In this document: positions 11,580 to 24,100 of the stretch, piece by piece | How the letters are laid out: each line of letters opens with the position of its first letter | Numbering within the stretch: position 1 is the first letter of the stretch | Assembly: GCA_907164885.2 (NCBI GenBank) | Contig: OU015498.1 | Location: forward strand, 87,753,642 to 87,817,641 | Direction: 5' to 3' | Length of the DNA stretch: 64,000 nt | DNA from: Dolomedes plantarius | Lineage: Eukaryota > Arthropoda > Arachnida > Araneae > Dolomedidae | Notes under the pieces: model-generated | What the model saw: only the letters and a program-made list of their open reading frames with translations | Database searches by the model: none | Told to the model about the DNA's origin: nothing | Program-made: the position numbers and the translations under genes

Positions 11580-14500
11580 ATGTGTGTAATTACTGATCAT
11601 TTTATTTTAATCCATGTACAATGGAGTAATTTGACTTATAATACTGTTTGACACTTTTTTATTTGATCTGTTGTGCCCCAGATTCAAAGTACTGACAATA
11701 AACTAGATGGCCCATAAAGAAATCAGTTGAAAAGAAGGATGAATCTGCAATTGCCTAATATAATTTGTGTTGATAAAAGTGTTATTTAAAAAACATGATA
11801 TTTCAGTTAACTGGTAATAATAAATATATAATGATTATGAGCTTGAAAGTATAGCAGTCAGCTGTTTTGAATTGACTTTTATATTAAAAAATATATATAT
11901 ATCATATAGGACTGTAGGGAAAATATTTTATATTTTTGCCATTAAAATGAGTTTGATGTCATCTAGAATTTGTGTTTTCTGTTTTTAGGTCATATTTATC
12001 TCATTACAAGATTATCACCAAGCTAAAAAAACACTTTTTAAAAGACTTTATTTTTAAAGATTTTTTTTAAGTTAGTAAGAAAAATGTATTTAACCAAAAG
12101 TATGTTTTTGAAATAGTTAGGATTCTTATATAGTTTGTCAATACATCATAACTTACTTATACTTAGGTAAATTATTAGGAGCAATATCTTTTGGTAAACA
12201 CCTATAACTAGACTTTAAAAAAGCACGTAAATTTTAATTCAAGAAGTAAGAGTCAATCCTACTTTATATCTATCATTGTTCTTTGTAATAGTTTCCTATG
12301 TAATAGATATTTATTTGTTATGAAATACTGTTGAATATAACTTGTATGGACTTTTTTTTTTATTTATTGAATATGTATTACTTTTGGCATATAGGTATCA
12401 GTACTAAAGCTGTCCGTAAAGGAGATGATCTAATTATTAATGGGGGTAAAATGTGGATCACTAATGGACCTCAAGCAGATTGGATGTGTATGTTAGCAAA
12501 TACAAGTGGTGGTCCACCTCACAAAAACAAATCTCTTATTTGTGTGCCATTGAATCTTCCTGGTAAGAAATAATTAGCTACTATTTTTTTTTCCTCCAGA
12601 TGATACAAGAAAAATTGTAAAAACTTTATTTTCAATGTTAATGTTTTTATACTCTTTATTTATAAGCTTATGATTGTTATTGAAAGTTGATCGATGTAAA
12701 ATCAAAGTTGAAAAATAATGCTTGAAAGAAATCAAAATTAGGCTAAATTTTCAGGGATTAATAATTTCTTAAATTCTTTATTAATATAATCATCATAAAA
12801 AGTCACTAAAGAAATATTTCACTCCAAAATTTCTTAGTGGTAAGAAGATAAAATAAATATTTTTTATGCTATAATATCTTGCATATAATCTGTGATGTTA
12901 TATGTTCTGCAACCATGATTTTCACTTATTAAATAAGTACTAACTCTGGAATCTGCAGAATTGTAGAGCACTACTAATTAGCCTTAATCATTGACATTTT
13001 TTCAACACATGATGTATCAAACAGGAAAAGCATCATTTGACAGTGCAATTAAATATTTTAACATAAACAAAATTTGCTACCAAATACAAAATCTCATTAT
13101 CACTATAATTTTTTATCCTAGTATCAACATTATTAGTTTTACTCAGTAAAACAGTTGATACCCAAACTTTCTAAAGTGACAGGAATGTTCACTCTTCAAA
13201 AAAACAGAATCATTTAAGAAAAAATTTTAGTGATGTGGAACAGGCAATCACTGAACTTTAGTCATGAATTATTCTGTTTTGTTTATCAGTATGACTATGT
13301 CACATGATTTACTGGTTCTGGTAAAAATCAATGCAATTGACTTTAGAAAGAATTTCACTGGCTGAAGCTGATCTGAGTCAATCGTGTGACATACTTAGCA
13401 TGCATGGCCTGTCAGTCTCATTGATTGTGAGAGGATAATTTCTCATAAGAACATGTTATTTGTAATATAATTTAGATTGCTTTTTATCAGAAATGTTGAT
13501 TTTTATCAGCTGTTTTTTAAAAAAAAAGCCCCTTATTATATACAGCAAATACAATACAACCTAATATATTTAGGAGCTTTTTTAGCCCATATTATCTAGG
13601 GATATAAGAGGTTCATCAAAACAGTGTCAGCATTGTGTTGACTAATCCTGGCTTTGTCCCTTCTTAGCTTGTTGACATGAAATGCAATGTTCATAGTTTT
13701 AATTCTTAGTTGATCTCTTAATATAGTGCAACTATATAGCCTATCAAACTCTGATGATTAAAAGGAATATTTCAGAGAGTCACATTAAAATTAGTTGCAT
13801 AGCCTATGGGTTATTAGGCAAATTTTACCTATTTATTATAGTGGTTTATGAACATATTTTTTAACTAGTTATGAAAAAAATTACAGTATTTATTGATATA
13901 TGAAGGAATTAATACAATTTTAAAGGTATTTTGGTGGTAGAAGAAAAATGATTCTTATTTCTTATCATTGAATTTTGTTATAGAAAATTCTCACTAAGTT
14001 TGATTTTTCACAGGCATCAGTTTTAATAGAATTCATAAGTTAGGAACTTGCAGCTCAGATACTGCGCAATTCTTCTTTGAAGATGTACGAGTGCCTGCTA
14101 AAAACATCATTGGTGAAGAAGGAATGGGCTTTACTTATCAGATGCTACAGTTTCAGGAGGAAAGAATGGCTGCTGTGATTGGAAGTACAGTATTTTACTT
14201 TTAATTTCTTGGCATTTGTAATGTAGACTAAAGAATATTACGTTGATTTATCTCATACAAAAGGATGGCACAAATGAAGCTATTGTGAAACTTAGAGATG
14301 TCGTGTAAGCCTGTAGAAAGGGAAAGAAATATTAAAACTGCGGACTATAAATTATTTTTAAAAACAAACATTCAATCATTTTCACTGAAAAAAAATTGAA
14401 ACAGCCACTTTTGATAATAAATCAAGCACTTAAGTTATTAAAATAAAAATTTTCTTACAAAATCTTTACTGTGCTTAACCATGATCTTTGGTGTAATAGA

Positions 14501-17500
14501 AATTAGTTTAAGGATAACCAGACAGTTATACTGTTCAAATTAGTTGTGAGGATTTTTTTTTTAAATTTACGTAATTTTTTTTAAACAACATAGTTAGATT
14601 TTAATGTTAGAATTTTAACTTTGTTAAAAGAATTTTTTACCTCTAGATTCACTAATTTTGTGCATGAAAATTTTAAAATTCTTAAATGCTTTGCTTGAAT
14701 ACCCATCACAATCTATTTAGGCATCAATAGTCTGGTGAGATCAGTAGATGTACTAGTTATCATATATATGGACCAGTTTATAATTGTTAACAAGAATGAT
14801 ACTTTCCTTTTATGATGCTGCAGTGTATGATTGTTTTGTTCTTTTATTAGTTAAATGCCAAATGATGTTTTCTGAATTATGTTGGCTCATGCCTAATGTT
14901 ACCTTGTTTAGAATAGAATAGTATTTTATTAAAGATGTATTTTTATATTTATAGATGTTATTGTAAGGATAGAGGGCCTTTTTTTTAATATAACCATTTT
15001 TTCCATAATTTTATTAATTGAGTTAAATATCATAATAAATGAGAGCAATGTGGTTTCAGTGTTTCTAGAATGGCAAGCTATGTAATATGTGCAAAAGAAA
15101 ATCATGTAAACTTAGGACTATCTCCGAATATTGACTTATCTATCGTCTTCTGTTACCTTAAAAGAAGAATAGTTGAATATTCCCAGAATTACAGAATTAT
15201 TTTTATCAAAGAATTTAAAAAATTTTTTTTTGAAAAACTGTATATTTTGAAGGTAGTAAAAATATTGGTATACTTTCTCACATGTGAATGCATAATTTGA
15301 ACCATGCCTTTTTTGCAAGTTAACATAAAGCTCTCATTGTTTTACTTTATAAATTGATTATGATTGTGTATACCTTGAAAATTTTTTCTTATCATATAAA
15401 CTAAACAATTTTATTAAAAACCATAAATATTAAAAATGTATTAAAAAAATTCTGTGCATAATAACAGAATGTATAAACTGATACAAGTATATGTTCATGC
15501 CAACACAAACAATATAATTTCTTGTTCTAAAAATAAAATAAAAAGTTAAAATGAATTTGTAAACATTAAGCTTGGCTGAGATATTAACTGGCATGCTTTT
15601 ATATATATCTGGAAAAAAATAAGTTCCAGAATAATATCTAAAATATTTTATGGCTTTATCTAACTAAGGAATATCCCTATCCCTGAAAAAATTAGTTAAT
15701 AAAAATAGTAATTTCATATATTGTTAATCTATTTGATTGGTTGGGAAATCTATGGCTTTTACTTAATAAGACTAAACAGGCTGAGCTTATAGTTTGATGT
15801 TGATTCTGAAAGGTTAGCTACACCTCATGCCCAGTGTGGGGACTTGAACCTGCAGACTCTAGTTTTTAAGGTTAGTACCCTAGCCATCACGTAGTTAATT
15901 TTAGATGTGTACGCAGATGTGTGTTTTGTATTCAGAATTGCATCTGTAGAGTTTTTTTAATTCTGTTTGTATACAACATTTTATTTTGTCCTTTTAGTTT
16001 ATCCTACTTTAACAAGGACAATTCAGCAAACTATTGATTATTGTAAAGAGCGCAAAGCATTCGGACAACCTATAATCAACTATCAAGTTATTCATTATAC
16101 TCTTGCTGAATTACAAACAGAAGTGGAAGCATTGAGATCACTAGTTTATCGTGCAGCAGGTAAGAATGATATTTTTTTTTCTTTCTAGGAAATGTCAAAA
16201 AGTCACTATTATTATGTTTAATGATATAATGTAGATTATAATTTATGAAGTAAGAGATATCATTATCAAACACTTAAAGAAAAATGGAAACTGTTGGTCT
16301 AAATCAGAGGTACTCAAACTGTGGCCCACCAAGCTTTTATGTGTGGCTCATAACACACACACTCATTATCAAGCAGGTAAATTTATAAACATAATTTTAG
16401 AAATTTGGGCCTGAAAAATACAAAACTGTACAAAAATGTGTCACTTGCTGCTCACATTGTTCGCATCAACGTATCTTTGTGAATCATCCTATTCCAAAAT
16501 GAAATATGCAAAAAACATAAATAGAAATCAGCTTACTGATTCTTACCTTGATGATGTATTGAGAGTAGCATGTATCAAGTATAAAGCTGATTTATTTAAA
16601 ATAGTCAAAAGTTTGTCTCAGCATTAAAATTCATACTAATTTTTAAATAAATGCTGGAATACATTTAGGTCTTAAGTTGTTATTTTTACATTATTATATT
16701 ATGAGTTTTAGTGTATTATGTTGCAACCCAGTTAATATAGCAAACATATGCATGTGGCCCGAGAGAATAAAAGGTTGAGTACTAAATATACAAATAAGAC
16801 CAACTGTATTAGTTTTTCTTCATGTGTTTTAATAATGGATATTTTTTACATCTTTTGTGATGAAAATCATTAAATAGATCTCTTTACTCTGTGTTAAGCC
16901 AGCAACAAATGATGATCACATGGCACTCTAAACCAAGCTTTCCTCCTGCCTTTCAGGTTGATATGGTAGCTTGGGAAAAGGGGATATTGACTGAAGAGGT
17001 GGGAGTGATAGCACTTTCAGGAGCTGGAAGAAAGTGTTCTACCCTTTTTTAATCCTTGTATATGAATGCCAAGAAAAGTAGAAATCAAATTCTTTCTTTG
17101 TTCTATGTAGAATTATTACCCATGGGTTCTGTTACACTAAAATAAGAAATGTTAGACATGCTAAAATTTTTAGTCTTTAGATATTAGCACAAGTAAAGGC
17201 AAAAATCAATTTATAATTTTTTATTAATGTAAAACATATGATTGTAGGGATCAAATGTTGTTTAAGGTTTATTTGCATGGACCCAGAATTCTAAATGACT
17301 CCTTTTCTTTTTAATTCAATTGCACATCACAAGTTATGTTTCCTGAATCTTGATCCTTTAGTTATTACTAACTCATTATCAAAAGTTATTGAATGATAAG
17401 CTCATTATCAGAGTGTTCATGCTAGTCAACATCACTAGTCATTTGATAATACTGATTATCGCTCAGATAATGAGGGTGAACATCTTTGGCAAAAACATTG

Positions 17501-19518
17501 ATAAATCTTGCTTATTGAGCCAGTTTTATCCTGATATCTGTAAACTTTTTTTTTCCTTTCAAAGGGAGAACAGCACACAGATTCTTAAAATCCATAATAA
17601 ATGTTAAGAGTAACTACTAGTTTCGATCTTGTAATATATTTCTTAATCGAGTTGAGGTGTGGTTGTGCTTATTAGCAATTTATAAATGCAGCCTTTGTGA
17701 GCATTTTTTTTTCAATTTCACTGTGGATTTTATGAAGCTGTATATGTCTTTTTTCATTTTTTCCACAAGTTTCAAGTAAGTTATACAAGAGGGTTGTTCT
17801 AAACAGGAGTTTAGCTTATTTTAATTTCCTTAACATAACTTGACAAACAGTCTGCATGAAGTTTGACTTATCTTTAATTGGTAAGCTTCCTCCCCCTCTC
17901 TGCATCTATATCCTTCTCCAATCATCACAATCTCACTCCTTAGAAAAGGATGTCTGCTACTGAAGCCTTATTAAAAAGCATTATATTTGTTCTCTTTCAC
18001 TAAGGATTAGTATTTATGAATTTTATAGAACTTTTGCTAACCACACCTCTTTTTCTAAATGAAAATACAACAAGGACAATATCTATTGGCCACTAATACA
18101 GGGTGTTTCAAAAAGAATCACCTGATTTGAAATGAGTATATTATGAAAAATATTGAACATAGAAACTTAAAATTAATTTTATATTACATGGCTAATCATA
18201 AAGTTTTTTCACAAACCAAATTAAAGGTGCTCAATATGCCCACCTTTGGATGCACGACATATGTCTATATGGTAGGCAAATTCATCCCAAACTTTTGTGA
18301 GCATGTCTGCATACACTGCTTCCATGGCTGTTATGCGTACACAGACAACCCGTGTCTTGAAATTGTTTATACCATCGCCTAATGCTCTGAGAGGTAGGAA
18401 CTTCAATCTACCAGGGTTTTGTCGACAAAAATCATGCTGAACAGTTGTTACGAGCTCACACTTTGCAAAGTGTAGAACATAAAATGATTTCTGTTGTGCA
18501 GTCACCATCTTTACAAACACTGAAGTGGCAGGCAAAGGAAGAGCATTATTGCTACTTATCAGCAACTGCGTGAAACTCAAGCCTATACATTATTCAATCA
18601 AAACTGATTAAACAATGAATAGTTATGATTTTTTAAAATCTGATGATTCTTTGATTTCTGTTGTGTAGTCACATCTTTACAAACATTGAAGTGGCGGGCA
18701 AAGGAAGAACGTTAGTGCTACTTGTCAGCAACTGCGTGAAACTCAAGAATTCCCTATTTCTGCCTATATATTATTTGATTAAAAGATGAATAGTTATGAT
18801 TTTTTTAAAATCAGATGAATTTTCTTTGAAACACCCTACAAGTATATATTTATTCTGACCACTAATGAGTATAGTAAATTGCATTGAAATTTTATCAATT
18901 TTTACTGTTTGAATATCATTGAATTCTCTGGTGGTCCTTTTGATGAAGGATTAAAAAAAAAAATCTTGTGTTTATATTAATGTTCTCTTCAAAAACATTA
19001 CTTAACTCTGAACTAGAAACAAATGTAGCAATCTATTTCTATCCTACTTCTTGGAGTCCCACTGAAATACACAAGGAAATTTTTTTTCTCCCTTGTGTAT
19101 TTCAGTGACATTTAGTTCCTTTGCATAAGTGTGTTGCCATATTTTCTAAATCCCTTCAAATGCTGCCTATGAATTTCAGTTAGAACTGAAATTTATTAGT
19201 TTTATGTTTAGTAATTTTTAATTTAAAAATTTAAGATTATATTCTTGATAAGTAAGAATTTTTAATTTTTCAGCCCAAATGATGGATGGTCAAGATATCA
19301 CTTTACTTGCATCCATGGCAAAGCTGAAAGCTGGTCGCCTGGCAAGAGAAGCCACTGACAAATGTCTTCAGTTCTGGGGAGGCATGGGTTATACTGCAGA
19401 TGCCCTCATTAGTCGTCATTATAGAGATGCACGATTAATATCAATTGCCGGAGGTAGTGATGAGGTTATGCTAGGCATAATTTCTAAGTTTATGGGAACA
19501 TTACCTAAAGCAAAGTAA
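8367..19518 (+). CDS. Mitochondrial acyl-CoA dehydrogenase, eight exons (ACAD6-like)
   Basis: Eight exons join in frame to 415 residues: 8367-8510, 8605-8725, 10114-10243, 11358-11464, 12395-12562, 14014-14184, 15998-16159 and 19274-19518. All introns are GT-AG and all phases agree. The protein is an FAD-dependent matrix enzyme that introduces the first double bond in acyl-CoA oxidation. The basic N-terminus with RRQFHISSS looks like a mitochondrial presequence with the R-10 cleavage pattern. Family motifs follow: EYGGLGLDY, ISEVHCGSDVA, MWITNG, ERKAFGQPI, QFWGGMGY. The position of the usual catalytic Glu of short- and medium-chain enzymes is Gly394 (IAGGSDE). Instead E273 in FQEER matches the helix-G catalytic base of long-chain and isovaleryl-CoA dehydrogenases. 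It most resembles proteins named probable acyl-CoA dehydrogenase 6; the substrate is unknown. Introns hold SINE, hAT and mariner-like insertions. Confidence 0.93.
9050..9262 (-). repeat. tRNA-derived SINE-like repeat in intron 2 of the acyl-CoA dehydrogenase gene
   Basis: Read on the minus strand from about 9262 it begins GGGCATCCTAGTGGTTAGCG (box A-like). After about 45 bp comes GAGTTTGAATCCTGG (box B-like), the spacing of a tRNA-type pol III promoter. A non-tRNA body follows. Both ends are approximate. Confidence 0.55.
11535..11590. repeat. (TA)n(TG)n microsatellite in intron 4
   Basis: A run of TA repeats passes directly into TG repeats, a common compound microsatellite within the acyl-CoA dehydrogenase intron. 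Confidence 0.9.
15811..15895 (-). repeat. tRNA-like fragment in intron 6
   Basis: On the minus strand GATGGCTAGGGTACTAACC is followed by CAGGTTCAAGTCCCC, arranged like boxes A and B of a tRNA promoter. No complete cloverleaf is evident, so a SINE fragment is more likely than a tRNA gene. Confidence 0.4.
16305..16779 (+). mobile_element. Deleted hAT transposon (GTF2IRD2/ZBED5-like type) in intron 7
   Basis: The left end CAGAGGTACTCAAACTGTGG is typical of hAT elements, and the right end is a weak inverted match (GGTTGAGTACT, with GGCCCGAG inside). The flanks GTCTAAAT (16297-16304) and TACTAAAT (16780-16787) agree at six of eight bases, fitting the 8-bp hAT duplication. The frame 16436-16627 encodes the C-terminal dimerisation segment: ASTYLCESSYSKMKYAKN, RNQLTDSYLDDVLRVA. 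Only this terminal part of the transposase remains, so it is an inactive deletion derivative. Confidence 0.75.
18099..18836 (-). mobile_element. Deleted DUF4817-type mariner-like transposon in intron 7
   Basis: The ends are inverted copies of AGGGTGTTTCAAA. Minus-strand frame 18580-18221 (119 codons) joins the N-terminal module (MVTAQQKSFYVLHFAKCE, TTVQHDFCRQN) directly to the extreme C-terminus (VWDEFAYHIDICR, GGHIEHL). This type of transposase is normally several hundred residues long, so the whole DDE core has been removed. Upstream of that frame a segment of about 160 bp is tandemly duplicated (about 18487-18643 and 18655-18820; shared AAGTGGC.GGCAAAGGAAG and GCAACTGCGTGAAACTCAAG). Confidence 0.75.
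19060..19107. repeat. Perfect 17-bp stem hairpin in intron 7
   Basis: CACTGAAATACACAAGG at 19060-19076 is the exact reverse complement of CCTTGTGTATTTCAGTG at 19091-19107, with a 14-nt T-rich loop. The stem is shorter than a usual microRNA precursor. Confidence 0.8.
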
Positions 19519-21116
19519 GCATGCAAGTCATAGGATTTTCTTGAAATAGGTTGAAAATATTCATATTACTCATTAGCCAATATGATGAAATTTTCTACTA
19601 CTGTCTTGAAATGAAAGCTGTTTTGGATGGTTAGTTGTATTTCTATGTAAAATTGATTACTGAAATATGCAATCTTTTAATGGAGAATGAGCAAATGATT
19701 GCCAGAATACATAAATTGTCTTTTTCATATACGTATTTTACTGTTACATTTTTGTTCAAAAAATTTTATGAAATGTAGAAAATTTAAAATTTTTTACTAA
19801 ATGATATATACAATAAGAATTGTAAGATTGAAATATTAAATTTCTGTGAATATTTTACAATTGTGAATAAGTCAGTCACTCACACCCTTTTATTTGCACA
19901 TTAAATAATATTTTATTCTTTTAACATTTTAATTTAATGCTTCTTTTTACATTTCCTTCTGCTTTTCTTAAAGTGTTACTGTAAAAACCTTGTATAGGTA
20001 ACCTTGTAACTTTCTTGAGGGAAACAAGATTTTTCCTAATGGTACATAGTTTTAATTCATCTCAGGAGAATACTGTCATTTGCAAGAAATTAGTTTTTGT
20101 TAATGTTAAAAAAAAAGTTTTAAAAGACTTGCAGTGTGTAAAATGAGAAAAAAAAACTTAATCACTTGTGCTAAGTTCCCCTAATTTTTAAATCAACCCA
20201 GGCTTCTTCCATTTTTCACAGGGTGCATGATTACTCTGATTCAACCACAGTTGTTGTGTTCTTGCTCAGTCTTGTGCCCTTTTTTTTTTTCACTATAGCA
20301 TATTCAAAATGAAGATGTATGCAGCTGAAACATGTTTACAAATTTTTCAATATCAAATGCTATGTACAAATATACATTTGCATGTATGTAGCTATTTTTA
20401 CTTGTTTTTTTAAACTGTGTGTATTGTCAAATATGTTTTTTGAAAATCAAACATGTACTGAAACTGAAAAGTGTTTGATGAATTTGTAGAATTCATGAAG
20501 AATTCATATGAATATTCAGTTATATAACTTTAGATAACATTCTGAAAATATTAAGTTTTAAAAATTAGTGTACAATGAATATGTATATTTCAGCAAAACT
20601 ATTAAATATAATATGAAATGAAGATATGAACTTCCTCTACTTTGTAAATATGTAAATTATTTTATGTACAATCATAGGTATAGAATATACATTCAAAATA
20701 TATTTTATTAAACAAAAGCAATATTCATAATTATTTTCAGATATTTACAAATTTTATATACATGTACACTAATAAAGTATTCTTTGAAATCATTTCAAAG
20801 TGTTATGATTATGAAGACATAAGTTTTCATGTTCCATTTTTACATACAAGTTTTAACAAATTTATAAAGTAGCTGATTAATTTACTTTCTAATAATTTTT
20901 AAATGCTAATAATACAGTAAATGCTTATATATATTTTAAAAATTTTACAGTACTATACTAAAAACACCATGTTGATATCAAAATAAAAAATAAAATACTA
21001 ATTTTCTAAAATTAATGTCACAAGCAATGTAAGTTAGGATTTTAAAACTTCATTCAGCATGTCCTGCATGCATAGCTAATGAAATTTCTATAAGCAAATA
21101 TAACATTTTACTTTGT
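19519..21116. other. Convergent 3' flanks of the acyl-CoA dehydrogenase and PEAK genes
   Basis: This AT-rich stretch lies between the stop codons of two convergent genes and must contain both 3' untranslated regions. A plus-strand AATAAA at 20771-20776 and a minus-strand AATAAA (plus-strand TTTATT, about 20704-20709) are candidate polyadenylation signals; if both are used, the transcripts overlap at their ends. Nothing else is recognised. Confidence 0.45.
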
Positions 21117-24100
21117 CTATAAATATGAAGCTACTTCTCTAATATTCCTTACATTGGTACGTATTAAAAATTGTGAATGATATTCATTTTGTGTGTTGAT
21201 GTCATTTGATTCTTCATTTACTATACATTTAATGCTGTTGGATCTTTCAATATCCAGCCATCGATGCAAAATGCTGTCACAATCATCTGAATTATGTAAA
21301 CTTTCAAGAACTTTTGTTACACCCCATAAATAACATTCAAAGAGAGTTTTAGTTTGAGATAAAGAAACAGCTTTTTCCTCTGATAGCAGAGAAAAAGCAG
21401 TTTCAAAAACTTTTCTTGACATATTGGAGGAAAATTTTGATCCAGGCACAGATTCATCTATTGCCTGAATTTTCAACATTTGGAATAACAACCACAAAGT
21501 ATACTGGCACAGAGATATTTTACATGAATCGGTTGAATAGTCATTTTCCTCATAGCAAGTATCATATAAAAATACTAAAGTATGATATCTATCACGTTTT
21601 GTTTTAGCTAATAATAAATTTTGACAGTTGGTGTCAATGGATTCAATTCCTTGAACTTGGAGTGATTTGAGTGATTGTATTAACTGCAAAGTGATGAAGC
21701 ACAGTTCTTTTTCATTCTCCTCTGTTAAAGATTCTGGTAAGCTCTCTGAAAAACACTCAATTGTCAATATATTCGAACGATCTAAGACCAAGATTGTAGC
21801 AGGCATGGATTCTAGTTCAGTGTCACAAGAACTGTCCAAAAGCTCACTTGGAATGCAATCAGTGAATTTTCCAAACACAGGGTATTTCATTTCACTGTTT
21901 TCTTGCAGGTAGGTCTGTTGTTGGATGGAAATCTAAAATAAAAGAACAAAAATAATGAATTTTATAATGTTGTTCAACAAAATTGGGAAACTTGATTTAT
22001 TCAAATATTCTTTCATGAAGTTTGAAAATGAATTTCAATTTTTTCCAAGAGCTTTAGTCATTCAAAAAGACAATAGCATGAGAACCCTGATCTTATTAAT
22101 TTAATGCCACCTGTGATTTTATTTGTTAAGTTAGAATTATATTATCATAATTCAGAAAAAGGCCTAACACTATAAACTATTTCATGCATTTATTTTTGTG
22201 ATTTCAAAGCCTGCTATTACAAGAATTTTTCAAATAAAACCAAGATAAATACAATAATTATTAATTAAAAAATTAACTTTTTTACAATACTGAGGATGTA
22301 TTGTTTTCTTAACAAAGAGCTACCATTCAAGCACTGCCATTTACATACAAATAAAATAATACCTGAATAATCTGTATAAATGATAGCCTCTTTCAGCTAC
22401 AAAGTAGCAATCATTTATGTCACTGAATTCTCAGGTGTTTATAGCAACACAACAGAATTAAAAAGTTAATCCCATTTGCATTAGAATAGAAATTATAATG
22501 AAAAATTAATGATAGAATACTTTTTTTTATCCTATACCTGCTTAAGGCAAATCTGCCATATGATATCTCTCAATCCAATAAAGTCAAACATGTATGGCTA
22601 TACAGTGGAATCTCGATCTATCATTTTTCAAGAGACTGACAGAAATGAACAATAAATGTGGGAAAACAATAGATGCGGAAACATAACAAAGCAATATGAT
22701 CGTTGGGAATGGATAAAATGAATGACACATACAGGAAAACGATTCAAGAAACGATCGACAGGGATTCCATTATATTTGAAATACATATAGTTTTAAGCAA
22801 TAATCTCTCTTATACAAGTGGTATACAGACTAGCTAATGGGTTCCAGTCATAACTTTCCTTTTTTTTTCCCATAGAGGGAAAGTTGGAGAATCTTCTTTA
22901 CCTGGTTTATTGAGAATTTTCTGTAGGTAATCAAGCTCAGTTTTCATTCTAAAAAGGGCAGAGAACTATTTATTGGTAAATCACATGAGCTGTTCTGATG
23001 GACTAAAAGTGCCCAACTTTATCTTCAAGCATAGTTTGTGACATCTCTTTGGACATTGGAAAGTATTTCTAATAGTACTTTTGGAAGCCAGAGAGTATAA
23101 AAATAAATCTGGTTGAGACAACTCTGATTACAATTTGCCAAACCTATCATTCCAATGTATCCCACAGTGATTTGAGGTCCACTGCATGGCTGCAATTCTC
23201 CTTGACTTAATTATATTAATTCTTCCATGACAGTTTTTGAAAATAGAAACATTTGTAGCACTCTTGCATCTGTTTGGATAAAGATGTTACACTATGATGG
23301 TACGGCAAAAATACAGTTGTATGTCTTAAAAATGAAATTAATTACTTTAGATGGGGGGAAAACCCAAAATTTTATAACACATTGAATAACAACTGATTAA
23401 ACCAGGTTTTATTTATTTATCTTAATTAAATCAAGGCTTTTTGTTCAAATTTGTTACAGACAAACCTACTTTAAATGTAGTTAGGTATAGAAAGTAAACA
23501 ATATAAATGTTAAAAAACTCTTAATATCAATTTTCTAAAAATTTTATGAATTATCTCAAGATATATATGAACATATAACTTACCACCAAAGTTAAAGAAT
23601 ATTCAGTATATTTAGGCATAGTTGCATGATATGCTATTTTCTCACCAAATGCAAATACTGCTGATGGCTGACTTGTATCAATTTCAAAATCTGCCCAGTG
23701 AAACTCAAACTTATTTAACCTGGATGCAAAATTCTTCCTTTTCTTTAAGGCCTGAAAATTAGATATTGACATTGAAAAAAGAAAGAAATATACAAGTCAT
23801 TAATTTATTTAATTTGAAATTTTTTGTAGTACAAGACAGAATAAACTTAGTTTAGTGTAAAGTTTAGTTTATTCCTTTATATAATGGTTTTATTGATGCA
23901 AAAAGTTTTTACATTGAAAATTTTTTAACCGTTTATCGATCTTTTAGTTTATTTAAGGCATAGTTAATGAATATGTAGCTAGTGATCAGAATCCATAGAA
24001 AAATCAAACAGAAACATGCCATGAATGTAGCTTACAATGAGATGTTTTATTCATGCTGTTGTATATTAAAGACAATAAAATGACTTCATAATTCAGACAT

